DNA from: Takakia lepidozioides
Taxonomy: Eukaryota > Streptophyta > Takakiopsida > Takakiales > Takakiaceae
Length of the DNA: 64,000 nt
Reading direction: 5' to 3'
Assembly: GCA_030704615.1 (NCBI GenBank)
Contig: CM060732.1
Location: 66,507,053 to 66,571,052 of the forward strand
The notes under the pieces are model-generated. The model saw nothing but the letters and a program-made list of their open reading frames with translations. It was not told the origin of the DNA and did not search any database. The first letter of the stretch is position 1. The number at the start of each line of letters is the position of its first letter. Positions 32,308 to 44,145 of the stretch are shown one piece after another. Position numbers and translations under genes: made by a program.

Positions 32308-33078
32308 TCAACGACTACTGATCCAGTAGTCGAGGACTGCGATGACTACTGCGGAGGCGGCTATCAGCATTCCATTGTTCTTCACTAAGTTGCCCATTAT
32401 GCGTGCCTCCACCGAATCTATCTCCTCCTGCAGTCTTTTCTCCTCTTGCTTATTGACCCGAGGCAAACGTTGGCATGCGTTCAACAGCCGCTTTGTTGTC
32501 GACCTCGCGTACTCCCAACAATTGTGCTCTATCGCGCTGTAGTCCGGACACTGGTCTGCCAGCACTTCGAACAGATCTTCCATCCCAATTATCTTGCTCT
32601 CGCATTTTACCGTAAACAGACAGATCTTCGCGGCTTCCGCTTCATACTCTTCGTGAACACCGATAACAATTCCAATTTTGTCGCCCCCACAGCATTTCTC
32701 TGCTCTCAAAAATATCCTGGGCTGGCTTTCGCTGTTAGTATGAATCTCAATAACCAAGAAGTCGTGATTGATTAGTCTCTTCCCGGGTGTCTCTTCGTGC
32801 AATCTTAGGGCACTTCTCATTCCCTTGAGAGCCAATGTAACGCCTGGGAGCTCTGTCTGGCAATAATGTATGTTCTCTAGAGACATGCAGAAATGGTTAT
32901 TGCAGATCTCCTTACACCTCTTCCAACCAAGCTTTTCGCTCACACAGTTGTGAACCTTTCCCTTCAAAGTCTTCAACTGTTTTTCAAGTCCCCGAGTCAT
33001 CTCATAGCTCTGGAGAGCTAGGTGGCGGCTGGCAGGCTCGTAACTGGTACAACATACGGAGCTAAAGGATACACCCAT
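32308..33078 (-). CDS. Intact small membrane-associated protein, NCWEYA family (possible papain-fold/LRAT-like)
   Basis: Single-exon frame. I choose the ATG at 33078 (256 codons) rather than 33108, because the protein then starts MGVSFSSVCC, a good N-myristoylation site followed by palmitoylatable cysteines, and because the paralog at 46784 starts with the same codons. The middle has INHDFLVIEIHTN and, about 75 residues on, [15 protein letters not shown]; a His then an NC-containing motif recalls LRAT/NlpC-P60 permuted papain folds, but this is tentative. A charged coiled stretch (KQEEKRLQEEIDSVEARI) precedes a C-terminal hydrophobic segment (MLIAASAVVIAVLDYWI). Both ends thus suggest membrane attachment. 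It is the only unbroken member of at least three copies in this window. Biochemical function unknown. Confidence 0.8.
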   Translation of the reverse strand: MGVSFSSVCCTSYEPASRHLALQSYEMTRGLEKQLKTLKGKVHNCVSEKLGWKRCKEICNNHFCMSLENIHYCQTELPGVTLALKGMRSALRLHEETPGKRLINHDFLVIEIHTNSESQPRIFLRAEKCCGGDKIGIVIGVHEEYEAEAAKICLFTVKCESKIIGMEDLFEVLADQCPDYSAIEHNCWEYARSTTKRLLNACQRLPRVNKQEEKRLQEEIDSVEARIMGNLVKNNGMLIAASAVVIAVLDYWISSR

Positions 33079-33287
33079 GTGGACCTCGCTGCAGTTTGAG
33101 GGCCGCAAATGGAGAGACGCAGACTATAGGGCAACGTGAGAACTGGGAAACATAAGACCCTCCGCTTCCAGTAGAAGAGAGAAAAGTGGGTCACAGGCCT
33201 AACAATCTGAAAATCGACAATGACACCAGCTTGCAATCTGAAGACGGTCGAAGCTCATGAGCTAGTGAGAGGGAGGTGCTTGGAGTA

Positions 33288-33299
33288 CGGTTTATATAC
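33288..33299 (-). promoter_or_regulatory. TATA box of the NCWEYA-family gene
   Basis: Minus strand reads GAGTATATAAACC, about 215 bp before the ATG at 33078. The paralog promoter at ~46988-46999 has the aligned variant ATCTATAAAACC in otherwise similar sequence, supporting the site. Confidence 0.6.
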
Positions 33300-36200
33300 T
33301 CCATATTCTATTACTTAGATGTCCTTGCTCTGGCTGAGTCACCCACTAGTACTGCAGTTGTAATACTCCAACTTATTGCAACTTCTTTTTGCAGCTGTGG
33401 CAAATCGCTACGTCCTATAGAGTACACAGTTTCTCGTTTGGAGCTGTTAAGCAACTTGCTAAGTTACACAGATATAGCTTATCATTTGCATCTGTACATT
33501 GCAAGTTGCCACAGACAGAATTAAAGCTGAATCCTGCAACTTGTTAATTACAGGATGCACTGAATCTCCGGGGAATTCATCTCTCCACAATGTGCAAATA
33601 GAAACATCAAACTATTCATTCCTGCATATCTGGAACGATCCTATGCCCTACCCACGAGCCCTGCATTCAATGACCCATGCACTGGTTAACGATGTTTTGC
33701 AGCTAGTTCCACTTGGCACAACTGGGCCGTTCGACTGGTCAACAACAGCTCGATTCTCTAGAATTCGACGTCGACCGTTGGATCTGTCGTTACGGAGTTC
33801 AAAACCCCCGTTCAGACGATGCAAGCTATAATGAAACTGGCTCGCCATCCACTTCCGGTGCACAGTCCTGAGTTATTTGGAACCCCCGCATACAATCATT
33901 GAATATATGTATTCTCTGCCCTTACGATGAGGGTATCATCAGTTCGGCCTTGAATCAGACTATCCCAAGTCCTTACTCTAGCTCTTCGTGAGCTACTTAG
34001 TGATACTTACGAGCAGAATACAGCTACAGATTGGTGGAAAAGCTAGAATGGCCATCAAAAATCAATCTTCCTACAAAAGAAAGATGACATCGCTTGGAGT
34101 GCACCCCACAGACAGAGTGGTTTAAATAGTGTGATATTCTCTCATGATGGTATAAATTACCTTCTCTCTCTTCCAGTAGTCTATTTTCTCAGGTGCGAAA
34201 ATTGAAAATGTTCAGATTACTTCCATGTTCATGACTCCTTGGACATGTGTTCCGCTTTACCTACATTCTAAGATTCGTCCAGAGCCAATGCTCCATTTGG
34301 CTGCGCACCTTGAAGTTAAAATGTTCAACTTGGTCGACTTAGGACTTGTTGTGGTGGAGAATCAGTCGCATGATTTATTACGAAGACCCTGTGCGATGAT
34401 GCCATACACAATCTTAATTTAGTGTTTCTCAGGTTAAGCAGTAGAGTGCTCAAATGTGCAAATGGATCTTATCATTTAATGACGTGGCGGAATAAGCTAA
34501 TTCTGCAAGACCAAATTTCCAAATGTTCTATCAACACTGTAGACCTGTGGTCTGTTTTAGAATTTCGGAAGGTTAAAGCCTGCGGCAAGTTGAGGTTGTA
34601 CACACTTGGTAGTGTCGCAGAGTCCTAGTGCAGTTTTTGGCCTCATCAAACCGCTTGAAGTATGTCAGGAATATTTCTTCGGTAGCGCAAGTCAGACAGT
34701 TTTAAGAAACGTCAGATCTAGAAGCATCAACTGTCCATCCCTCCATTATCTGTTGACGTTTTCACCACCAACAATTCACCGTCTCTTCTTCTCGTCAGCT
34801 TGTTGTACACAGCAAGTTCCTCTATGGCACGTTGCTCAGATCACGTTCATGAATATATGTACGCTGTTCCCAGAAGCATTCTGCCACAGACTGTGCTTGT
34901 CGTATCGTAGCAGAATGAAATGTGAAACTGTTAGATGCAGAAGCCTGAAAGGCTCACTGCAGCTGCATGGGCCATTCCTACCGTACATTGTGCCGCTAAT
35001 TATTCGTTGCCGTCGGATTAGAGATCCAAAGTTCCATTACAACATAGCACTACTACAAAGAGTGAGAACGGAGCTCGTAGCTATGGCGTCGCAAGTCGGG
35101 TCACGACCGGAAGCTCCATGGACTATAAGTGGGTTACAGTAGCGCGATGAATTGTTCCCTCACTCTCGGCCAGAAAGATGTTTGAGGAATTATAACGTTC
35201 TGTTTCTACAAAGCTAAGAGACAAAAGTGTTGGGGGGTCATAATGTGCTGGCAGAAGAGGAAAAATAGAGGCCCTGTAAACACGATTGAGGAGCTTGACA
35301 GACGCGCACAGCTATTTTTCTCTTAGCAACAGAATGTGCTGAGCTGATCTGCAACATCCCCATGCAGTGCATTACGTACGAGGTTCCACAATCTGCGCCT
35401 CCAGGTGAAGATATATTTTGGGCGATGGGCTCCCCATTAGAGATGTTGCGAATCGACAGACGAAATTAAGAACCTCAGTGAGACGGTGTGAGCAATTTCG
35501 AGATGCACTTACAACAATGTCGGCTGGAAAATATCCTCGTGAACAACCAACTGCCCAGATAGGGTCCATTAACATCCTTGTGTACCCAACTTACCAAAGC
35601 GCCTCATCAACCTGGTTTAGATTTAATAATCAAACAGCAGATTCACAAGTATCCAAGCATACTGTCAGCCGCCGCCAACATTAACCCCTAATGGACGAGG
35701 CGACCCGTTTCGGGTCGCGTCAGGGTGGGCTACAGAATTCATCCACGATGTAACTTCGTCCGATGACATCAGATGAAAAAAATTTCTGAACGAAAGTTGT
35801 GCGCCTTGATGTTATGCACCCGCCTGTCTTTATGGCACCCTAAAATAATAAAATCCCTGCCGTCAGTGATTTTTTTAATGTGCAGGGGTACCCAAAATTG
35901 GGTGGTTCACGGCCCTCCAGCACCTTTGACCGAGTGACGTGGCAGGCTAAAGGGGTGAGGGGGCGATCAAAAGCCGGCGATGGGTTTAGGCACGGGGTTG
36001 CATGTCCGCCCGTGCGGACACACCCAGGCACCCGAGATAATGATGATGACGGGCCCGGCAGGTGGCGGGAGCGGCTGGGTATCTTCTCGGGCACATTCTC
36101 CAGCCTTCCTTGCACCTTGCTTACGGGCATTTCTCTCGATTGTCGCTGCTTTATGTTTTTGCTGCGCTTGTTTTTGCTATCGTCGCATGCAGGTGATTTG

Positions 36201-36510
36201 CAGGGGGGTTTCTATGTGTGCTCATTATGAGCGTAGCTCGAGCTGCACAGCCACACATTTTCCATGCAGAAAACAGCGGGAGCTGTTCCGTTTTGCGAGA
36301 TATGGCCTTGGAACTTGATCTTCCTGCATTTTGTGCATTGACGATGCTGTTAGGGTTCAATTTGGAGGCGTTGCTGCTTGTACTGTCTGCCGTCACAGAT
36401 GCTAATGCGCGCTGATTTTGTGTGTGTTCATGTGTGCTGCATTTGTATCTTCATCTCGCCTGTTTTCTACATAGGCTTGCATTCATTGGGGTGAGTTGTT
36501 GGGGTGATCT
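33300..36510. other. No gene recognised; includes duplicated upstream sequence
   Basis: The segment ~33838-34050 (GGTATCATCAGTTCGG, TAGCTCTTCGTGAGCT) is homologous to ~47000-47220, so the upstream flank was duplicated with the gene. A 178-codon plus frame at 34606-35142 shows no motif and I do not call it. A G/C-richer stretch at 35900-36110 could be a promoter region. Confidence 0.4.
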
Positions 36511-36879
36511 GTGTGGGGGTTAGGGAATGGATGGCACCTAAACGCAAAGCCTTGGATGCAGGTGAGCCACCACCAACTGGATGTTCTGAACTTGGCAGGC
36601 AGTCAGTATGAAGCCTATCGAGAAAATTATCAGACGAACAAGGTAGCCACAACCCCCATGTCAAGCTTCTTACAGTTTGTCAGGTCAAAATTGGAAATAT
36701 TGGCACCAAGTATGAAGGAAAAGGGTCACATTCTGTGCACGGACTTGCCTAGTAAATATATTAGTAGGGACACGATTCAGAAATTGGAAGCCACAGGGAA
36801 TCAGATAACAGAGCTCTTGAGGCTCGTGACTGATGCCACCTTGACGGATGCAGAGGTCCAGCTTTGGTTTGATTTGTAA
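36511..36879 (+). CDS. Unrecognised exon-like open frame
   Basis: The second half (KLEILAPSMKEKGH, LPSKYISRDTIQKLEATGNQ, LVTDATLTDAEVQLWFDL) looks like real protein, acidic/basic balanced and ending at a natural stop. A possible upstream start (MAPKRKALDA, 36529-36557) is followed by GTGAGC. I recognise no family. A second exon-like stretch is at 37381-37605. Confidence 0.35.
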   Translation: MWGLGNGWHLNAKPWMQVSHHQLDVLNLAGSQYEAYRENYQTNKVATTPMSSFLQFVRSKLEILAPSMKEKGHILCTDLPSKYISRDTIQKLEATGNQITELLRLVTDATLTDAEVQLWFDL

Positions 36880-37380
36880 GGTAGGTAACTGTATTCTTCT
36901 GATGTTTTTAGATAGGGCTTTTAGGTACCCTCAACTCACCTGAAGCTTGGAGTCCAAGTCCTTGTGAAAAGAAGGTTGTCCATGTATTGTTGGCATCAGA
37001 CCCAGACTTCAAGGGGAATTGTTTTGGTTACTGACCTCCACATAATACTTGAAGTTCAACCCAAATGGTTCTTTCCTGGTGATTTTCTGTGCTCTCTTGC
37101 AATGTATGTAGCTATCAGGATTAGATGCTTGGGTTTACTTCAAGGAAGAGAGGGGTAGAGATTGCTGGTATGCACATATGCTACAGCGATAGAGGATTGA
37201 GCAAGCAGAGTAAAGATAGGAAACAGGAAGGACTGGGAGACTAGGGGATGGAAGACCAAAACTGGCAAATCAACTCATAATAAGAACAGTAATGGTACAG
37301 AGGGACATTACTGAGAGGTGACGACTGTGCAAGAGTAATGACAGACAAGCAGAGAGACCAAGAGCCAGATTGACAAGTGG

Positions 37381-37605
37381 ATGTGCACTTGTGGATTGTT
37401 AAAAAAGCATACAATAGTTAAGATTTGTAGTGCTGTGTTGGATTGGACAGACATGGAGCCTCAAAGTCCCACATTGGATGATATATTCAAGAAGACTCGA
37501 ACAAAATCGCATATTTATTATCTCCCTGTTACTGAACATGACATCGCAGAGAAGCTTTTGGCTAGGAGCCAGACACCCTTGGTGAAGCCGGCTCTCAAGG
37601 TTTAA
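37381..37605 (+). CDS. Unrecognised exon-like open frame
   Basis: Reads TRTKSHIYYLPVTEHDIAEK, LLARSQTPLVKPALKV, then stop. It may belong to the same transcription unit as 36511-36879. No family recognised. Confidence 0.25.
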   Translation: MCTCGLLKKHTIVKICSAVLDWTDMEPQSPTLDDIFKKTRTKSHIYYLPVTEHDIAEKLLARSQTPLVKPALKV

Positions 37606-40600
37606 GTAGTGGATGTTTAGTTGGAATCTCAGAGAGCATTCCACATCAGCTCATTAGGATGTTTGCATGTAAGTTGTAGCTTCATCCTTGCATCAATCTA
37701 TGTTGTCTTCTGGATTAGAGAAATATCATCATAGGAGATGTGAATAAGATTGCCTCTTAGTTGGATCGGAAGATAGACATTCGGAAGAGAGTTAGTCTGT
37801 TGCTTGGAGTGAGCCCTTACTGGCAGGGCGGTAACCAGGGAAGCTCTGGATTCCATTTTCAGAATGTAAGACAGTCTCTTTGCCAGATGTTGACCTCACT
37901 AACGGAGCCTGGGCTGCACCCCAAAGATCTGCCAGTTCATCAGCGTTGCTTGTAGGTGATGCTGCCATCACCCGTGACAACGCAGGGAATTTTGTTCTTC
38001 GGGCTGTGTACTGAAGCTTCGAGAACGGCTGTGAAATGAGGAACAAGCTGCTGGTTTGTGTTGGTGGCAATCTCCTGCAGCCCTCGTCTCTCACTACGAC
38101 TCCACAGCGGATGTAGGTTACAGAAGGAAGCTGCGTGCCCACGCACGAATTTTCTTTTACCTCGACCTGTGGAGGAGTTGCTGCAGGAGCTTTGTCCGGA
38201 AAATGCCTCCCTTGTATTCTGCACTGACATCTCAGACGGTTGGCAGTTGGTTATTTGCAGATTCGCACGATGAAAGAAAGGGCCTGCCTTCGCGTTCGTC
38301 GGGTGCTGCGTTTCGGGTGCCCGGCAATTCCCCATGAATCGATGACGGAGCCCGAGTTTTCGGGCCGGAATCCTCTCTCGGCTTAGGCATGAGTTCCCCG
38401 GAATTTGGATTCAAGTAGAAATAGGCCCAAATGGAAATCTATGCATGTAGAGTGGTTAGAATGCTTCCAAAATTTGTTATGGTGGTGAGTTTCCACGCAA
38501 GGAACAATATGACCAGAGGAATTGACATTGTGATGAAAATTTGGACACATTTGAGGCAGATTTGGAGTCAATTGTAATGGAGAGCATTTTTGACCCACCG
38601 ATTTTCCCATACAAAGCAACCCTCATGTGGTTTTGGAATTTGGTTCTGGAATCTTGGCCCAAGGTGCTCTACATGCCAGCCAATTAGAATCTGGGTATCA
38701 ATGAAAAATCATTTTGCCAGGCCAATTGCTTGGTCTCCAGAACTAGAGCACAAAAAATATTTGCAGCTTACATTTTTGTTATAATCTTCCTAATGACACG
38801 GTGAAATCACATGAAAATTTTACAGTAGGTTCCTGAAGTAGGTAGGATTACTTTCATACCGGTCATCCCCCTGGATGTTTGCCAAATGTCAGATATGCCC
38901 TCAAACATGAGGGCATGTTCAGTTTTGGCATGGGCCCACCAAAAACGGGCTCGTCCATTAGGAAACCAATCTTGAGATGATCTCACGCTTGTTACGTACA
39001 CGGGGGTACCTGCAGCAAGGCTACGGCCTGCACACTCCTGTGAGCCGATGATGACTTCAAGTATCATCATGCAAAATGATCTTGGATCATCGCTGCTGCG
39101 CCACCACACTTTATAGCCCGCCACACTCCCTTTTGTGATCAAACGCTCGCAACCCTACCCACAAATTTAGGAACACTAAATACGCCGAAATCACCGCAAC
39201 GCCCCCAAAGTACTTAGTAAATGCTCCAGAAATGCTGTCGCTTGCGGACTTGCCGCCTATCTTAAATCACCGGCCGACCTTCCCATCGAGCAGTCCCTAT
39301 TTCATGAATCCTACATCATCACAAGTACGGAATACCAAAAAGGCCATGACCGGGACACCTTGAAAGATTCCAATACCCTTGGGTTTTATTCCAAAAGATT
39401 CTGTGGCACAGGCAAGAGGGCATGGGCTAATGAAAAGAAAGGGGTAGAAATACCCCAGGTAGTAAAAGGCACCGGGTAATGAATCTCAGACGTGCCTGGG
39501 CTACAGGTGTATTATACGTAACGTACAAATAAATATATATGTCGTATATTATTACATACACATAATATGTTGTTGATAACTGCCCGGATAGGAACCCGGG
39601 TTTAGGGATTCTCATGTCCTCTCATGGCGATCTGCAGGCAAGGAGCTCGAGAAAGCAAAAGAGTTATAGCATTAGCCGCCTCTATTCTCAGCATTGAGAC
39701 GGGAGCAGCCAGGAAGAGGCATCACTTGTAATGACAACATCCGAATGCTTTGGAAGCTTAAGCTACAGAGTGTAAATTGAGCCGAAGACCATGAGGTTCT
39801 CTTGTGAAAATGCAGGATCCAGTGACAGTTATAGGTCTCCACAATTTCGATGGTGATGCTCGCAAAGACCTACTCTCCATCCTGCTGATACATATGAGCT
39901 ACATATGCCAGTCAGAGAGCTACATCATGCCCTTTTCACTCTGTGTGAGATAAGCAGTGCATGAATAACAACTACTTGTATTGAGCATTATTCCTATAAG
40001 ATGTCAGTGACAAGATTATACTCACACCCTCGTTTCTATATTGGAAATACCTTGATTTTATGACTACGGTTAGTAAAAGTTTCTGTTTGAGGTTACACAG
40101 CTTTCCAGTAGGAAGTTGCAGTTAATTATGACGGAAGAAAGAGGTGCACAAGGAAGGAGCGAACCTACAGCATACAGCTATCGAGCAACAAAATATCTTC
40201 GGTGCCAATGTCGTGACATACGTTCCTAAGAGTGCTTAAATAGCTTCAAACTATCTTGCTAGATTCTAGTATCACTCAATGAGCGTGTCTCTCCAGGCTC
40301 TAGATAAGACCCTTTCACTACAATTCAAAATCCTCACGCAAGGTTCTGGCTTGATCTGTTCAAAATCATGAAGGTTCTTGGAGGGTGCTTGGAGCATCGA
40401 CAGTCATTTTGCAAGGCTTCTTTGGAGGAAAATCTACCGGTATGCACTAGGTGCCAATACATGAAGCTATCTACGACTCGGCTCTTAGCATTGCTTGAAT
40501 GTTCTAGTTGCTTGAATTTTCAAAGACCCATGGTCCAGGATACTAGAAGCAAGTGGAACACCAGGACCCATTTCTTTTCTGCCCATTGTGTAATTTGATA

Positions 40601-41231
40601 CTGGCTTTGAAGGTTTCACATTGAGATCTTTGGCTAGGATATGTCAGAGAACAGCTTAGGAAGATGTAGGATGGTGTGTGTTAGAAGTGTTTGTGGATTG
40701 TAAATAGAGTGTTATAACACTATTTTAACTAATTCTGGACTTTTGTTTGGTCCAGAAATAATATGAGAAATATGAATAAATAAAATTTATTATTGAAATA
40801 AAGCGATATATATGATTATTTTGGTTATTTTATACACAATATAATCCTCCAAACATTTTTTGGAGACAATATAAGTATGTATTGTGGTTTTAGAAGAACA
40901 TCCATTGCCAAGTTGACGTTCACGAAAAAAAATGGGAGGATGCAATAAATTACACCATGATGTGAGGTCAGATATGTAAAACTTTTTGCAGAAAATGGTT
41001 GTCATATCAGATGACATACAAAACCAAACATAGAACAATCATGGTATGTGATGAAGAGGATGATATGAAAGAATGTGTCCGCATACATTGATGATAAACA
41101 TTCATATTTTATTAGAGATTGCAACTTTGGCGTTGCAGTCAGACCTAATGTAACGTCAACTATACATCCGTTGGACTTAATGTTATCCAGCAGCTCGAAG
41201 CCATACAACGGCTTACACTAACCCATTAATA
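37606..41231. other. No gene recognised
   Basis: Long stretch of short frames only. A/T-rich parts are at 39530-39570 and 40720-40830. I see no transposon termini or conserved protein motifs on either strand. Confidence 0.4.
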
Positions 41232-42381
41232 TTACAGAGCCTCCTCCCAAACGGCTCGCTGTGTTCGAAGACGCCTCCGGTTACCACAACCACTTGCAAC
41301 GGTCTCCGCACCAGATGAAACGGAAATACTTTCGGAGAACTCGAACCTAGTAGTAACATTATCATCCGAAATGTTACTTGGAACTCTACTTGTTGAATCT
41401 CTTGATGCCCTTGAAGCCTGCCGGGAAGCCCGCCATTCTTGCCAATCACGAAGCTCTTCTTCTTCTTTTCGAATTCGCTCTTTGAATGTGACTGGGCAAA
41501 ACGATTTTTCATATGACGAATGTCAGCTGAAATGTGGAACATTTGTAGAAAAAATGATAAAGTAAAAGTGCAAGTGGAAGACACTTTCAAGATCAAATTC
41601 TCCATAAACAACAAACAGTGGGATAAGTACATACCAAAGTAATCAGGTTCCTTTTGTTGTGGGATCCAAACACGAGGATCAACATATCTTCCATACCAAG
41701 CCCAATAGGCATGGTCACGACCAATAGGCTTACGAGAATACTTGGCAGGGTTCTCGCTGATGTAATCTACGACTGTTGAAGCTGTAGCCATTTTCAATAT
41801 ATATGGCTACACAGCTTTTGTCATATCATCCTGGTCAACCAATCCCTTTGGTGATGGCTTGTATAAAATAAGGAAGAATCCAGTATTTGGTGGGTTTCGG
41901 AGGCCCTTTGATGACTCATCATCAACAAAGAGTATTTGTCTCTGCGTTGCAAAGGGTGTACCAGGGTACTTGGCAAGAACAGTGCGAATATCCTTAACGA
42001 GATATTTCATCCCAAGCATGATATAACCGGTAGTGTCTTGCAATCCTCAGCTGACCAGATGAAGCAAAACTTCTTCGCAATTTTTGTAGGAACTAAGCAC
42101 TCGAGCATCCTACAAAGAACATGTCTTTCAGCACATGACCAGATCGCCACGTGAAAATGCATGAACGCAAGGTTGAGAAACTCCAAGACTCCGGGCCGGG
42201 AACCACAAAAGGTCTTTCGGGAACATGAACTGTAACTTTCCTGAAACGAAATCTCTCCTTAAACAATTCACCGCCGGTTGGAGGTGGCCAGTAGCAAAGG
42301 AGACCGTTGACACTCAGTATTAACAGCATCTGTTTCTTCTTCCCTGATGTTGCAAATGAAGGTTGATGGACGATACCAACC
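41232..42381 (-). pseudogene. Second FCP1/NIF-like phosphatase gene, decayed
   Basis: Minus-strand exons: after an acceptor at ~42382, SGKKKQMLLILSVNGLLCYW (aligns with LLILDLNGLLCES of the 9.5-kb domain, with the catalytic Asp changed to Ser); then ~42043-41635 with RQILFVDDESSKGLRNPPNT, the third HAD motif, and DDMTKAV-stop-PYIL, where the stop TAG (41807-41809) stands for the Trp of TEVLWPFL. It continues HAYWAWYGRYVDPRVWIP to a GTATGT donor at 41634. A last exon (~41532-41232) is readable in two frames (ADIRHMKNRFAQ or EEEELRDWQEWRASRQ). Loss of the nucleophile and the stop argue for a pseudogene. Confidence 0.75.
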
Positions 42382-42541
42382 TGCGCAATTTAAGTGTTCC
42401 CGCCGTCAGAAACAACACAATGTAGTGTTTCTTAGTTTCAGAGTGACCTCTACGTTTTCGGAGACATAAGTGTCCCGACAATGGACTACTGTAAAGAACC
42501 AAGAGTAGACCATATATCGAAGAGTTCAAGATCACGAAAAG

Positions 42542-43138
42542 ATGAACGTCGGCTGTCAAGTGGCTGATGCCAGATCACGGTTGGGACTTGCACCAAAGAA
42601 TCGGTTCGACGACATATCTATGGTGTTCGTCAATACAGTTTGTGATGATGACTCTGTTGTCTTCGAGACAAATGACTACTCAAATATCTTGGATGTTTTT
42701 GTGGCTCGGCAGCTCATGTCCAGTGCTTTTGTGTTTTTCTCCACACAAGAATCATCGAGAAATCTTGTGTCATACATCCGGAATGGCCCTGGATCAAAAT
42801 CGTTTATCATCCAACAGGGTTATTACATTCCCGACGAGTTTGAATCACCTTACAAGAGCTGCACGACTATATTCTCCCGGACGGTCCTCTGCCTCGACTA
42901 CGTATTTCCGGCAACAGCTGAGGAGATGGTGAATTCGGACGACCACATTCAAACTGTTTTGTTATCGCCGGACCCAATTAATCCCATTATCCAAGGACCA
43001 GATGTAGACCCGACCTCGCAGGAGATGGAGTGCCGGACTTACAATCATGAGCTGAGGCCGGACACCTACGATTACCTGGTCTTTTTTTTTTGCAGGGACG
43101 GGATGTCTTGTGTGAACATTTTCGGAGGACTGACATGA
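42542..43138 (+). CDS. Unrecognised 198-codon open frame
   Basis: Starts at ATG 42542 and ends in TGA at 43138, divergent from the FCP1-like pseudogene. Composition looks protein-like (FVARQLMSSAFVFFSTQES, NLVSYIRNGPGSKSFII) but I recognise no family. The last ~15 codons follow a run of eight or more T and may be out of frame or intronic. Confidence 0.35.
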   Translation: MNVGCQVADARSRLGLAPKNRFDDISMVFVNTVCDDDSVVFETNDYSNILDVFVARQLMSSAFVFFSTQESSRNLVSYIRNGPGSKSFIIQQGYYIPDEFESPYKSCTTIFSRTVLCLDYVFPATAEEMVNSDDHIQTVLLSPDPINPIIQGPDVDPTSQEMECRTYNHELRPDTYDYLVFFFCRDGMSCVNIFGGLT

Positions 43139-44145
43139 CATACGTTCTGCTTGTAAGCGGATTCTGCATCTTGGAATTGTCTGTGTTTTCAGTTTTCCGG
43201 ATTTAACTCTTGTATTATTGACGTTGTCGGAAAAGCGTGTTTAACTTGTGTCTGATTGTTCCATTTTGTTAACCTCCACTAGACAGTAGAGGTTCATGGT
43301 ATTGGAGTTGTGGGTGTTTTGGGTGTTTGTTATTTTGCAGATTGGTGTGTTTGGTAGTTGTCTCAAAAGAAAGCCTAACCCTTTCAATCTATCGATGGTT
43401 GGTGTTCGTCGGATTTATTTTGATATCATTGTTTGGTTTCATTGCAGGAAAGAAATATTCGTGTGCTCGACATAAACTTTGTAACAAAAAAGAAATTTTG
43501 TAGAAGCAAGGTGGAGGCCTATTTCAGGATCCTCAAGATTGACAATCAGATTATCGTAGGAGACGGACAACGACGCAATGGCGTGAGCGTTGCGCGCGAG
43601 CGTACGCTCACGCCAGCTGACGTGGCGTGAGCGTCATGTCAGCATGCTGATGTGGCGATAAATGATGACGTGGCACTATCCGTCATCTACCACGTCAGCA
43701 TTAACATGCGCCGCCTATAACCGAGGATGGTCCTATGACCGTGGAATTAATGCAGGGAATCTTGCCTAAATAGAATCAATACGAGCGTTGAGGCCTACAA
43801 TTGCAGCATCCAACATTGTGCAATTACAAATGCTTGTTTCACTTTTACAATTATGAGGACGAAAAATATCCTCACAAAGTATGCGCCATAAAGGCTGCCA
43901 CGGGAAGACCTTCCTCCCTCCTCAAATAACAATGAGAGTTAGGATCATCTTCAAAAGATGATTGTAGTGCATAGCGATCACATGTAGACTTCGAACGGTG
44001 CAATGACAAATGTGCACTACCTAAAAGTTGTCACTCAGAGCTCACTCCGTATAATTGGAGGCCATATCATTGCACCGTCGACGAATTGATGTGAATTACA
44101 CATTTCAAATCATGGTCCTCCACATACCACATTGCATAGTTGATG
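43139..44145. other. No gene; GTGAGCG/ACGTGGC-rich patch
   Basis: At 43575-43720 there are GGCGTGAGCG and CTGACGTGG/GATGTGGC repeats. A similar GTGAGCG/CCACGTCA patch at 47230-47340 lies on the far side of the MULE-like copy, so these may be remnants of element ends, but I cannot show matching termini. Confidence 0.35.

Noticed and set aside
34606-35142. 178-codon plus-strand open frame
   Set aside because: Composition rich in Ser/Cys/Leu/Arg with no conserved motif and no supporting splice sites; looks like a chance frame.
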